NCBI GenBank assembly: GCA_036388295.1
Contig: DASVSC010000253.1
Coordinates: 1-15,419 of the forward strand
Reading direction: 5' to 3'
Source: RYN-431 sp036388295
GTDB lineage: Bacteria; Planctomycetota; Phycisphaerae; Tepidisphaerales; Tepidisphaeraceae
Length of the DNA: 15,419 nt
This document shows positions 1 through 7,416 of this stretch, piece after piece. The number at the start of each line of letters is the position of its first letter. Position 1 is the first letter of the stretch. Position numbers and translations under genes: made by a program. The notes beneath the pieces were generated by a model. It had not been told where the DNA came from. It made no database searches and saw only the letters and a program-made list of their open reading frames with translations.

Positions 1-119
1 CGACGCACCGGCTTTGGCCGGTGCGTCGTGTTGATGGGCAAATGGGCCATGATTCTCTACGAGTTTCCACGCTTCGCGGGGCTCCCAATGGAGCCGACGG
101 GTTGAAACCGTTTGGTTCG
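1..119 (-). repeat. Left arm of a 119-bp perfect inverted repeat; partial copy of the serine recombinase 3' end
   Basis: Bases 1-119 are the exact reverse complement of 4481-4599 with no mismatch seen. Read on the minus strand, the arm encodes the same C-terminal tail as the recombinase at 3109-4662 (NQTVSTRRLHWEPREAWK and onward), including the GC-rich palindrome at 1-29. Identity stops sharply at base 120. Minus-strand sequence just upstream keeps an open frame only back to a TAG near 166-168, so no complete second recombinase is present here. The arm may continue beyond the left edge. It could be a remnant of a second, oppositely oriented element, a duplicated end, or an assembly-edge artefact. 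Confidence 0.9.
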
Positions 120-243
120 TGAAGCGAAAGACAACGTCAACGTGTTGAACTAAATCTCTTCTGAACTACAATTTGGCCTCGCCAACGAAGGCATCGTTGT
201 GATGATGTTGCCATAGTCCGCGTGATTAACTAGTGGGTGTAAG

Positions 244-567
244 ATGATGCTCAGCCGGTTGGCATTTTTCGTATTTGAGATGAACGCCGCCCTTGATATG
301 GGCAAGTATGACCACGTCACGGTTGGTGAGGTTGAAGACCACATCCAGAACAAGGATTTAGTCCCGTGGCTTCGCCTGACCATGGGACAGGACGTCGATC
401 TGAGCGTCTTTGATACGACATCGACAAACGAACTGCATGATGGTCTTTACGACATCCTCAGTGGATATAGAGGGCAAGAGTCACGAAAATGGGGAGTTCG
501 CCAGCGCGGCGTCTGTCTGTTAATTGCATGGACGGTCGAAATGATCCAGCACAAGCGTTGGTCTTAA
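244..567 (+). CDS. Hypothetical protein, 107 aa, island cargo
   Basis: I do not recognise the family. The product is soluble and mildly acidic, with no signal peptide or membrane segment (the hydrophobic start LAFFVFEM is too short). It contains several Trp residues and ends in HKRWS. Two adjacent ATGs (244 and 247) could both start it; an in-frame TGA at 223-225 excludes a longer form. Only a weak GGTG-like ribosome binding site precedes it. It is followed by a second orphan gene in the same direction after a 77-base gap, so the two may be co-transcribed. Base composition is lower in GC than the chromosomal genes downstream, like the rest of the island. An antisense open frame (150-383) overlaps it, so reality of this gene is moderate. 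Confidence 0.5.
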   Translation: MMLSRLAFFVFEMNAALDMGKYDHVTVGEVEDHIQNKDLVPWLRLTMGQDVDLSVFDTTSTNELHDGLYDILSGYRGQESRKWGVRQRGVCLLIAWTVEMIQHKRWS

Positions 568-644
568 CTGATTCTCAGATGCTTACCACCGGGAGCAGAA
601 TCCGTTCGATCGTCAAAACGGCCTAAGAGTCTGCGAGGCCTAAA

Positions 645-977
645 GTGGGCGGCGAGCAAATACCTGATTCATTCGTTGCAGCTGATCCCGAAGCATGGTC
701 GCATTTTGCGAAAATCGTTCACGAGGACGAATACTATCGATTTGCGGCGGTTTATTGGGGCGGGCCTCAAACTCTAACTATCCGCGACGGCAACGATCGG
801 CGCGAAATCACCGTCAATGACGCCAATCTTGACGCCTTTCGGATTATGAAGTCGGTCTCTGTAAGTCAGGCTTTGATCGTTGATCGAGCATTGAAAGAGT
901 GCTGGATTGATATACGCGATATTGCGGACGATTTCATCGATTATCGCGTTGAACTAGAAGACTATCCAGATGCCTAA
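645..977 (+). CDS. Hypothetical protein, 110 aa, acidic, island cargo
   Basis: Unrecognised small acidic protein, rich in Asp and Glu towards its end (ALKECWIDIRDIADDFIDY, then ELEDYPDA). It has no signal peptide or transmembrane helix, so it is probably cytoplasmic. The GTG start is supported by GAGG at 635-638, six bases upstream, and an in-frame TAA at 624-626 blocks extension. It ends 19 bases before the stop codon of the convergent ATPase gene. Its position beside a large ATPase/nuclease inside a mobile-looking island would fit a small accessory or neutralising partner, but nothing in the sequence shows that; it is a guess from context only. Confidence 0.6.
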   Translation: MGGEQIPDSFVAADPEAWSHFAKIVHEDEYYRFAAVYWGGPQTLTIRDGNDRREITVNDANLDAFRIMKSVSVSQALIVDRALKECWIDIRDIADDFIDYRVELEDYPDA

Positions 978-996
978 TCGCGACGCTTAACCACGC

Positions 997-2952
997 CTAC
1001 ATCGCTAAAAGGAGCGCCGATGCTGGAACAGCAATCGTACGCTCGCCGACCTTGCCCGCATGTGTTTGAGTAACGATCAGCCCGAACTTGGCGTTGTAAT
1101 GTGGCTTGGTGCAAAAGGCCTCCAACGCTGCAATATCTCGCACGTCAAAATTCGCGTGATATTTAATTTCGATTGGCACCCGCTTGAGGCCGAGAGTCAG
1201 CAGGAAGTCGATCTCGGATTCGTTGGCACGCGCGGGATTCCAGGCGACTTCAAGCGTTGGAATTGAACACATCTGATAACCCAAAACACTTTCAATCAGG
1301 TGTCCGGCCATACCTGAAACCGCTTGAGTCGCCGTTGCCAAGCGGTCAGGATCGAGTGGAATGTTTTCTTGTAACCAAGCATTGCGAACGAAGTGATCGC
1401 AGAGACATATTCTGGGCGGATTCGACTGCTTCCGTTGAAGGAGTTCCGCAGGTGGCACGAGGCGGATCAGCAATGATTCATTCAGAAAATCAACAGCTTC
1501 CGCGACACTGCTTTCCTTGATCCCCGCGCCCAAAACCGCTCCGATTTCTTGTGACAGAACTCGTGGCGTCACCCCTTGGCCCGCATACCGACAAAGCAGG
1601 CGGAAGACTTCCCGGATCATTCGGCGATCTAGGTGGCCGCGACTGCCGATTCGAAGCGGATCATTCTCAATGCTCTTATTTACAACGTCCTCGACAAGCT
1701 GGCCGGCGAGAACAGTTGTAGCACCTTCGATATCATTCTTATGACATACGGGGTAACCACCCAAGTCCGAGAAGCGGCTAAACGATTTCTTCAAAATCTT
1801 TGAATGCTTCTGAGAATGCGAAATAAGATCCAGCCAGAACTCAGGGCGGCTCCATGCATCCCGCGCATCGGGACAGTGGAAACGCGGAAGGCTTCCCAGC
1901 TTTCGCACCCCGGCAATTTCTGAGAGATGGAATGGACCGAGTTCGATTGTGCTGAGTCGCCCCGCCAGGTTGTCTTGACCCCGAGAGATTTTCAAGGCCG
2001 AGCTTCCTGTGACGAGGGTGAAGGCGTCGACGTTGTCGACCAAGTGCTTTAACTGGCTCGACCAACCAGCAAGATTCTGCACCTCATCGAAGAGCAGATA
2101 AACCCGATCACCCCGTGCTGCGGAAGCGTTAATCGTTCCGTGCAGAACATTGTCCTCATACCATCGGACAATGGCTTCAATAGGGTTCGCCAATAGCCCA
2201 AGCGACGGCGTGTCATCGAACTGGACGCGGATGATATGAGCAGGGTTAACGTGGCGAATCAGGAGCAGTTCTTCGATCAACTGCAACTGAATGGTCGTCT
2301 TGCCAACCTGACGAGGACCACGCATCGCCACAACCGGAGCTATTCGAGAATCAATGCGTTGGAGGACGTCATCGAATGCAGACCTTCGGTACCGCTCAAC
2401 TGTAGGTAAAGGTTGGGCCCTCCACCAAGGATTTGTGCGTTCGAGAAATTGAACGATGTCCAAGGGCAGTCCGCCGAGCGGCGCGGTTTCAAACAGCGGC
2501 TTCGGCTTCCGGGACAGCTTCGCAACGCGGGATGTCGCCCGCCAGAACTCATGTGACGTAAGCCTGAGCCCCGTCAACTTGGCGAACTGCTTGTGCAGAT
2601 CGTCGAATTGCTTTGTATACGGGAGGTTGTCCCGCTGTCCGATTCCGTCAGGAAACAGACGTAGCATTTCAAGCTGCTGGACGGTGGTTAAGCTCTTGGT
2701 CGCAGGAGCAGACTTACGTCCTGTCTTACCGCCAGCCCCGCCATATTTCCCAATTTTAGAAAGAAGCTGCCAGAAATCATGATCGCCGATCGCAACGTGC
2801 GTTTGGCCAACGTACAGCTTTTTGAGACGCTCGAACTCTGGAGTGTAAGGAAGTGCGTCACGGGGAACAGGTGACGTTACGAGCAGCTTCTGAATCGCTT
2901 CCTTCACGCTGACGGGATACATCTGCGTTTTCGTCGTAATGGGGAAAGCCAC
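997..2952 (-). CDS. AAA+ ATPase with DUF4143-type C-terminus and duplicated N-terminal module
   Basis: Predicted cytoplasmic P-loop ATPase of 651 aa. Walker A GPRQVGKT lies at residues 212-219, Walker B LLFDE at 286-290, a sensor-like TGSS at 315-318, and an NLAGR segment just before 333. The C-terminus has the DUF4143 layout: D582, then E595-I-K597 (D-x12-ExK), resembling a PD-(D/E)XK nuclease core. The family usually has about 400-450 residues. Here about 200 extra N-terminal residues hold two related modules, RDALPYTPEFERL to WQLLSKIGK (31-69) and RDNLPYTKQFDDL to WRATSRVAK (107-145). The GTG start at 2952 has AGGAG only one base away, too close to be optimal; Met11 is the alternative. It is divergent from the recombinase and convergent with the 645-977 gene. 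Family assignment is confident; biological role (defence, toxin-like, or mobility helper) is unknown. Confidence 0.9.
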   Translation of the reverse strand: MAFPITTKTQMYPVSVKEAIQKLLVTSPVPRDALPYTPEFERLKKLYVGQTHVAIGDHDFWQLLSKIGKYGGAGGKTGRKSAPATKSLTTVQQLEMLRLFPDGIGQRDNLPYTKQFDDLHKQFAKLTGLRLTSHEFWRATSRVAKLSRKPKPLFETAPLGGLPLDIVQFLERTNPWWRAQPLPTVERYRRSAFDDVLQRIDSRIAPVVAMRGPRQVGKTTIQLQLIEELLLIRHVNPAHIIRVQFDDTPSLGLLANPIEAIVRWYEDNVLHGTINASAARGDRVYLLFDEVQNLAGWSSQLKHLVDNVDAFTLVTGSSALKISRGQDNLAGRLSTIELGPFHLSEIAGVRKLGSLPRFHCPDARDAWSRPEFWLDLISHSQKHSKILKKSFSRFSDLGGYPVCHKNDIEGATTVLAGQLVEDVVNKSIENDPLRIGSRGHLDRRMIREVFRLLCRYAGQGVTPRVLSQEIGAVLGAGIKESSVAEAVDFLNESLLIRLVPPAELLQRKQSNPPRICLCDHFVRNAWLQENIPLDPDRLATATQAVSGMAGHLIESVLGYQMCSIPTLEVAWNPARANESEIDFLLTLGLKRVPIEIKYHANFDVRDIAALEAFCTKPHYNAKFGLIVTQTHAGKVGERTIAVPASALLLAM

Positions 2953-2973
2953 GCTCCTGTCAAAACTGCACGC

Positions 2974-3002
2974 ATGTTAAGCGTAACGAGTTTTTGCGGC
3001 AA
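2974..3002 (-). promoter_or_regulatory. Candidate sigma70-type promoter for the ATPase gene
   Basis: On the minus strand TTGCCG (-35) and TAACAT (-10) are separated by exactly 17 bases, each matching the consensus at four of six positions. It lies 22 bases upstream of the GTG start, giving a very short leader that contains AGGAG. It sits in the 156-base divergent region shared with the recombinase. No equally good promoter was seen for the recombinase direction. Confidence 0.4.
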
Positions 3003-3108
3003 GTGAATTTCGATGGCGGGAACTGCCGGATTAAACAGCCGTAGCAGGTTCCATATGGGGATAAAACCTCTTCGCGCACACGGTCTTTCGCGCTACCCTT
3101 AGTGCGCC

Positions 3109-4662
3109 ATGAACACACAGCGTTTCTTCCTCTACGCCCGTAAATCGACCGACGACACGTCGCGTCAGATTCGCTCTATTGGTGACCAGATCGCGGAGCT
3201 TCGTGAACTCGCGGTCAAAGAAGGCTTGACGGTCGTTGACGAACTCATCGAGAAGCAGACCGCTAAGGTGCCGGGCCGACCCGTCTTTAACGCCATGCTT
3301 GAACGCATCGAACGCGGTGAAGCGACCGGCATCTTGGCATGGCATCCGGATCGACTCGCCCGCAACTCGCTTGACGCCGGCCGCATCATCTGGCTCATCG
3401 ACACCGGAAAGCTATCGTCCCTCAAGTTCCCGAACGTGCCCTTCGAGAACACGGCCTCAGGCAAGTTCATGCTCGGCATGATGTTCAGTCAGAGCAAGCA
3501 CTACGTTGACAACCTATCGGAGAACATCAAGCGTGGGCAGCGCCAGAAGCTCAAAAATGGCATTTGGCCCATCATGACCCCCTTGGGCTATCTCAACGAC
3601 CGGGAAGCCCGCGTCATCGTGCCTGACCCCGTCCGTGCACCCTTGGTGCGGAAGGCGTTCGAAATCTACGCCACAGGAAACTACACCCTCGACCAATTGA
3701 CATCGGTGATGGAGGATGCCGGCCTTACGAACCGCGGCACAAAGAACCGGCCGCCGACCGCAATCTCCCGTGCCCAATGGCACCGCCTCCTACGCAACCC
3801 GATCTTCACGGGCACCTTCCGATTCAGCGGCGAAATGTACGAGGGCAAGCACGAGCCCATCATCACCCGCTCTACGTTCGATGCCGTTCAGCGTGTAATC
3901 TCCCGCCGCTCGAAGCTCAAAGCCCCGAAGGTCAAACCGTACCTTTACCGAGGCGTGTTCCGTTGTGGGGAGTGCGGCTGCCAGATCACGACCGAGACGC
4001 AGAAAGGCCACAATTATCTGCGATGCACAAAACGGGTTAAGAAGGAATGCTCGCAACCGTATGTGCGGGAGGAGAGCGTCACTGAGCAGATCGCAGAGGC
4101 AGTCCATCGCCTTGCAATACCCGCAGAATGGACTGCCACCATGCTCGCAGACCTCAAAACCGAGCAGGCAGCGGACGCCCAGGCGTTTGAGCGAGAACTC
4201 GCCACAGTGACGGAACGTCGCCGTCAGATCGGCCAGAAGCTCGACCGCCTGCTGTCGGCTCACCTCGACGGCGACATTACGCCGGAAGAGTACCGGGCGG
4301 CCAAAGGCCGGATCGTCGCCGATAAGCAGTGCGCGACCGAGCAGATGGCCGCGTTGACTACAAATCGTGCAAACCGGTTCGAACCGGTCACCCGCTTCGT
4401 TAAAGCCTTGCAGGAAGTCACGTTACTAGCGTCGGGCACCGACGCCGTCGCGAAACGCGACTTTCTCAAAAAGAACGGTTCGAACCAAACGGTTTCAACC
4501 CGTCGGCTCCATTGGGAGCCCCGCGAAGCGTGGAAACTCGTAGAGAATCATGGCCCATTTGCCCATCAACACGACGCACCGGCCAAAGCCGGTGCGTCGT
4601 CTGCTGGTGAAACTCGTCCCATGTTCTTAAAAGCGGAGAGGGGGAGATTCGAACTCCCGTAA
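3109..4662 (+). CDS. Large serine recombinase (site-specific integrase)
   Basis: Catalyses integration or excision of DNA by serine-mediated strand exchange. The N-terminal resolvase domain (about 1-150) has YARKS with candidate catalytic Ser13 and Arg11, SIGDQ (23-27), and the HPDRLARN motif with Asp81, Arg82 and Arg85. A recombinase domain follows (about 165-265). A zinc ribbon has Cys286/Cys289 and Cys306/Cys314, and then a charged, probably coiled-coil, region covers about 340-430. At 517 aa it fits the large serine recombinase class. The ATG at 3109 begins at the expected distance from the first beta strand, although no clear ribosome binding site is visible. The frame continues through the palindrome at 4571-4600 and into the 3' end of tRNA-Ser; the last eight residues (ERGRFELP) are antisense tRNA sequence, so the original C-terminus may have differed. 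Confidence 0.95.
   Translation: MNTQRFFLYARKSTDDTSRQIRSIGDQIAELRELAVKEGLTVVDELIEKQTAKVPGRPVFNAMLERIERGEATGILAWHPDRLARNSLDAGRIIWLIDTGKLSSLKFPNVPFENTASGKFMLGMMFSQSKHYVDNLSENIKRGQRQKLKNGIWPIMTPLGYLNDREARVIVPDPVRAPLVRKAFEIYATGNYTLDQLTSVMEDAGLTNRGTKNRPPTAISRAQWHRLLRNPIFTGTFRFSGEMYEGKHEPIITRSTFDAVQRVISRRSKLKAPKVKPYLYRGVFRCGECGCQITTETQKGHNYLRCTKRVKKECSQPYVREESVTEQIAEAVHRLAIPAEWTATMLADLKTEQAADAQAFERELATVTERRRQIGQKLDRLLSAHLDGDITPEEYRAAKGRIVADKQCATEQMAALTTNRANRFEPVTRFVKALQEVTLLASGTDAVAKRDFLKKNGSNQTVSTRRLHWEPREAWKLVENHGPFAHQHDAPAKAGASSAGETRPMFLKAERGRFELP
4481..4599 (+). repeat. Right arm of the 119-bp perfect inverted repeat
   Basis: This is the exact reverse complement of bases 1-119. It covers the recombinase codons from about residue 459 to 497 and the GC-rich palindrome. 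The arms face each other across about 4.36 kb holding the two orphan genes, the ATPase and most of the recombinase. Recombination between them would invert that block while regenerating the same recombinase C-terminus. Confidence 0.9.
4571..4600. other. 30-bp perfect palindrome (13-bp stem, 4-base loop)
   Basis: ACGACGCACCGGC pairs perfectly with its complement across the loop CAAA. No T-tract follows on either strand, so it is not a standard intrinsic terminator, although such a strong stem could stall transcription both from the recombinase and from the tRNA-Ser gene 34 bases away. A second copy, lacking its first base, begins the window at 1-29. A role as recombinase or terminus recognition site is possible but unproven. 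Confidence 0.7.
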
Positions 4663-4718
4663 CCTTGCGGTTAACCGGTTTTCGAAACCGGCGCATTCAA
4701 CCACTCTGCCACCTCTCC
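4634..4718 (-). tRNA. tRNA-Ser, anticodon CGA
   Basis: The minus strand folds as a class II tRNA. The acceptor stem GGAGAGG (4712-4718) pairs with CCTCTCC (4635-4641). The D arm is GGCAGAGTGGTTGAATGC, the anticodon stem CCGGT/ACCGG encloses the loop TTCGAAA (anticodon CGA, reading UCG), a serine-type long variable arm follows, and the T arm contains GTTCGAATC. The discriminator base is G, as usual for serine; CCA is not encoded. The 3' end is overlapped by the last codons of the recombinase frame, which makes it a likely boundary of the island. The gene appears intact. Confidence 0.95.
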
Positions 4719-4731
4719 GGGTGGAGGGGAA

Positions 4732-4760
4732 AGCATATCGGATCAGGATAGGCACGTCAA
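4732..4760 (-). promoter_or_regulatory. Sigma70-type promoter of tRNA-Ser
   Basis: TTGACG (-35) and TATGCT (-10) lie on the minus strand with the ideal 17-base spacing. The -10 ends 13 bases before the tRNA 5' end, fitting a short leader. Because the promoter lies on the side away from the recombinase, insertion of the island would not separate it from the tRNA. Confidence 0.8.
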
Positions 4761-4876
4761 AAACGACCGTTTTACTGAGTGATTCAATATGTTTTTCTGC
4801 TGCCATCATCCCCCGTCAGTTTAGGTCGCTCTGTTGGCCACTGTTCGCAGAGGTCCGCCAGTATGGGAGAGGCTAG

Positions 4877-4892
4877 AGCCTGTTATGCACTT
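4877..4892 (+). repeat. IS left terminal inverted repeat
   Basis: Perfect complement of 5712-5727. The transposase stop codon (TAA at 4885-4883 on the minus strand) falls inside this repeat, so coding sequence runs to the very end of the element. Confidence 0.92.
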
Positions 4893-5685
4893 CTAAGCCC
4901 CCGTCCGAGTTGCGAGAGCATGAGGATGGCGAAGGCGAGGAAGTGCATGCCCCGCAGCACCTCCGGCAGGCGTTCGTGGTCGCGGGCCAGGCGGCGGAAG
5001 CGGCTGGCCCACGCGAACGAACGCTCCACCACCCACCGCCGGGGCAGCAGCACAAAGCCTTTTCGTGCTTCCTTCGGCCCCACGACCACCCGTTCCATGC
5101 TCTGCGAGCGGTCGTCCTTGGCCACGGCGTGCCCGGTATACCCTTGGTCGGCATAGAGCGTGCTTACGTTCTCGCCGGTGGCGTTCCGCACGTCTTTAGC
5201 GAGGCGTTCGACCTGATCCCGCTCCTGCTCGTTGGCGGGCGTCACGTGAAGGGCCAGGAGGTGGCCGGGCGTGTCGGCCACGGCGTGGACCTTGCTGCCC
5301 TTGGTGCGTTTGTAGCCGTCGTAGCCGCTCCGTCCGCCGCTCTCGGGCGTACTCCGCATGGTGCGGCTGTCGATCACCGCCGCGGTCGGCCGCGTCCGTT
5401 TGCCTTGGCAGACCCGCAGCAGCAGACGCAGGTCGTGGACGATGTCCTCGAACACCCCGGCCGCCATCCGCCGCCGCGTCTGCTGATAGATCACGTTCCA
5501 CGGCGGCAGGCCGTTGGCCATCATGCGCCACGCCTCGCCAGCCCGCACCGCGTACGCAGGCCGTCGAAGACTTCACGCAGGCCGTACTGCCGCTGCGGGG
5601 CGTCCTCCTTCATCAGCACCAGGTACGGGGCGACGAACGCCCACTCTTCGTCAGACACGTCCGTCGGGTAAGGCTTCCTTGCCAT
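4883..5685 (-). pseudogene. IS5-family DDE transposase, interrupted by a one-base frameshift
   Basis: The ATG at 5685 opens the typical N-terminus MARKPYPTDVSDEEW and the frame runs for 54 codons to a TGA at 5523-5521. Homologous sequence continues in another frame (LRYAVRAGEAWRMM) from about 5556 to the TAA at 4883. The reading shift falls near 5553-5558, where GGCCTGCG is followed directly by TACGCG; one added base would restore a 267-aa protein, a normal size for this group. The catalytic DDE set looks intact: Asp in AAVIDSRTM, Asp in LYADQGYTG and Glu in WVVERSFAW. It is either a recently inactivated copy, a sequencing error, or a two-frame transposase made by ribosomal frameshifting; no classical slippery heptamer is visible, so inactivation is more likely. 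Confidence 0.85.
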
Positions 5686-5711
5686 CTAGAACAGGAGCAA
5701 GCAACCGATCA

Positions 5712-5727
5712 AAGTGCATAACAGGCT
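5712..5727 (-). repeat. IS right terminal inverted repeat
   Basis: Perfect complement of 4877-4892, followed by the second CTAG target copy at 5728-5731. It lies 26 bases upstream of the transposase ATG. Confidence 0.92.
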
Positions 5728-5731
5728 CTAG

Positions 5732-5919
5732 GCGATAAACTTGTGACTGTTCTAGGCGGTTTTCAACATGCTCCGTCCATCGGATCACAGGACATAGGCG
5801 TCATAGCGAAACTACGCTCGATCAGCGTCGGATTCGCTTATTCCCAGAACAGCTGTACCGCTCTGTATGAGCGATAAGCTGTGAATGCCGAGAATATTAT
5901 GACCTGATGACGATTGGCA
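5732..5919. other. Intergenic stretch, nothing recognised
   Basis: The 188 bases between the IS and the stop codon of the FAD oxidoreductase gene show no convincing gene, RNA, repeat or terminator. A further CTAG near 5753-5756 offers another potential IS5-type target. Composition is lower in GC than in the neighbouring genes. Confidence 0.5.
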
Positions 5920-7380
5920 TCATTGTGTTCCACTAGCCAGGCATTGGGTCCGTCGAACTGGGCACACCGCAATCTTATTGTGCGATTCGACCTTCGGCGG
6001 TCGCAGTGCCTCGGCGTGTTTCGCCTCGCCGGTCCGCAACAGGCACGCGATGTGGTGCGCGATGGCTGGGGCCATGGCGGTGACGCCGGTGTTGAGGCCG
6101 GCGTGAAGGAGGAGATGGCCGCCGTGGGCGGTCGGCTCGCAGATGACGGCGGGGCGGTCGTCCGGTGTTAATGCACGCACGCAGGTGGCGTCGCTTCGCA
6201 CGACGGAGCCGTCGGCTTCGCACCGCGCGAACCAGTCGGGTAGCAGCCGTCGGACCGCTGTGGCGATCTCGTCGTCCAAGTGTCGGCGTTCCACATCGTC
6301 GTAGCGGAATGGATAGTCGCCGACGTGCAGGTAGCCGCCGCCGATGGCTAGGTATTCTCGGTCGCGCTGCGGGTCGATGTAAGGCGTCAGGTTCAGGTCC
6401 ATTACCGCATGAGTTCCTTGCCGTGTTTCGCGCGGTGAGAAGTGCACCTTCACCGGGCAGGGCAGGCCCAGTGGACGCGGCAGCAGCAGCCATCGCCCGG
6501 CGACGCCGCTGATTTTCAGGCCGAACGCGGCGGACAATGCCGCGCCGGCGTACGCGCCCGGGTGCAGGACGTAATCGTCGGCAGTCACACGGCCGCGGGT
6601 GAATTGAAGGCTGGCGACTCGGTTCTGCCCGTCGCGGTTGACGGCCGTACATTCGTTACTCCAGACGAAACGCACGCCAGTGGCTTCGAGTGCGTTGATG
6701 AGGTTCAGCGTCAGCCGTTTGACGTCGAGCGAATAGCCGGTGACGCGGAGGCCGCCGGCGATCGTCCCGGTGCGGCAGGCCGTGGCCAACTCGGGTGCTT
6801 CGTCCGCGAGGGCGGCGGCATCCAGTGTGGCCTGGAGTGTGCCGAGGCGGTGGTGGGCGTCGGCGGCAAGGTTCACCAGGTGCGGCTGGTCGTACAGGCA
6901 TAGAACGCCGGCGTCGCGGATAAGACTTGTGCCAACAAATAAGCTCGCATGGGAATCAAACAATTCGCGCCAGCGGTCCATCGCATCGAGAGAGGTTTGC
7001 GCGAACCAGTCGGCGGTGACGGCCAGGCCCGCTGCGTCGTGGTTGGCGGCGTGCCGTGCTCTTAGCCACGCTTGTTCCGATTCGGAGTACGAGGGAACAT
7101 CGTCACCAAGCCAGCCGCCTTCGGTGGCCCGGCGGGTGAAGGCGCCGGCCATGTCGGGATACATCGGCCCGTCACCGAGATAGGGATGGCCTTCCAGCGG
7201 CGTGATGAACCGGCCGGCCTCGCCATTGGTGGTGGACGCGCGGGCGTCGCCGGGCGTGCGCGGGTCACGGCCGGCGGAATGCACGGTGATTCGGGCGTTA
7301 TCGCCGCGTAGGGCAAGGGCCGTCATCAGCCCCTGGATGCCGCTGCCGACGATGACGATGGTGCGAACGCTGCGGCTCAA
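5920..7380 (-). CDS. FAD-dependent oxidoreductase, DadA/DAO-like
   Basis: Predicted flavoenzyme of 486 aa that would oxidise an amine or amino-acid-like substrate; the substrate cannot be read from sequence. The N-terminal Rossmann motif is VIVGSGIQG with Gly12, Gly14 and Gly17. The C-terminal FAD segment GGHLLLHAGLNTGVTAMAPA matches the closing motif of D-amino-acid dehydrogenase-like enzymes. No signal peptide is seen, so it is probably cytoplasmic or peripheral. The proposed start is TTG at 7380, giving MSRSVRTIVIVGSG, the usual distance to the first beta strand; there is no clear ribosome binding site. The same frame stays open to 7686 but would pass through the hairpin at 7417-7451 and the 3' half of the lipoprotein gene with low-complexity Ala/Pro sequence, so that extension is rejected. 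The last 40 or so residues after the FAD domain are not conserved-looking. Confidence 0.85.
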   Translation of the reverse strand: MSRSVRTIVIVGSGIQGLMTALALRGDNARITVHSAGRDPRTPGDARASTTNGEAGRFITPLEGHPYLGDGPMYPDMAGAFTRRATEGGWLGDDVPSYSESEQAWLRARHAANHDAAGLAVTADWFAQTSLDAMDRWRELFDSHASLFVGTSLIRDAGVLCLYDQPHLVNLAADAHHRLGTLQATLDAAALADEAPELATACRTGTIAGGLRVTGYSLDVKRLTLNLINALEATGVRFVWSNECTAVNRDGQNRVASLQFTRGRVTADDYVLHPGAYAGAALSAAFGLKISGVAGRWLLLPRPLGLPCPVKVHFSPRETRQGTHAVMDLNLTPYIDPQRDREYLAIGGGYLHVGDYPFRYDDVERRHLDDEIATAVRRLLPDWFARCEADGSVVRSDATCVRALTPDDRPAVICEPTAHGGHLLLHAGLNTGVTAMAPAIAHHIACLLRTGEAKHAEALRPPKVESHNKIAVCPVRRTQCLASGTQ

Positions 7381-7416
7381 GAAGGGTATCGTAGCGTGTT
7401 CGGTGGGATCGAAAAC

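Larger units (their letters stand above)
4877..5727 (-). mobile_element. IS5-family insertion sequence, 851 bp
   Basis: The ends are perfect 16-bp inverted repeats beginning AGCCTGTTATGCACTT, flanked by the direct repeat CTAG (4873-4876 and 5728-5731), a typical IS5-group target. Because CTAG is itself a palindrome, the exact boundary could be shifted by one or two bases, giving a TA duplication and longer repeats. One transposase fills the element on the minus strand. The insertion lies in the gap between the tRNA-Ser promoter and the 3' end of the FAD oxidoreductase gene and disrupts no recognisable gene. Confidence 0.92.

Noticed and set aside
120..243. Search for a copy of the tRNA-Ser 3' end as the second attachment site
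   Set aside because: No match to the tRNA acceptor or T-arm sequence was found here; the other end of the island, if any, lies outside the window or uses a very short core.
150..383. Minus-strand 77-codon open frame overlapping the 107-aa orphan gene
   Set aside because: No ribosome binding site or domain; the plus-strand frame is longer and fits the direction of the next gene.
4910..5671. 253-codon plus-strand open frame inside the IS
   Set aside because: It is antisense to the DDE transposase, and its His/Val/Pro-rich product matches no family.
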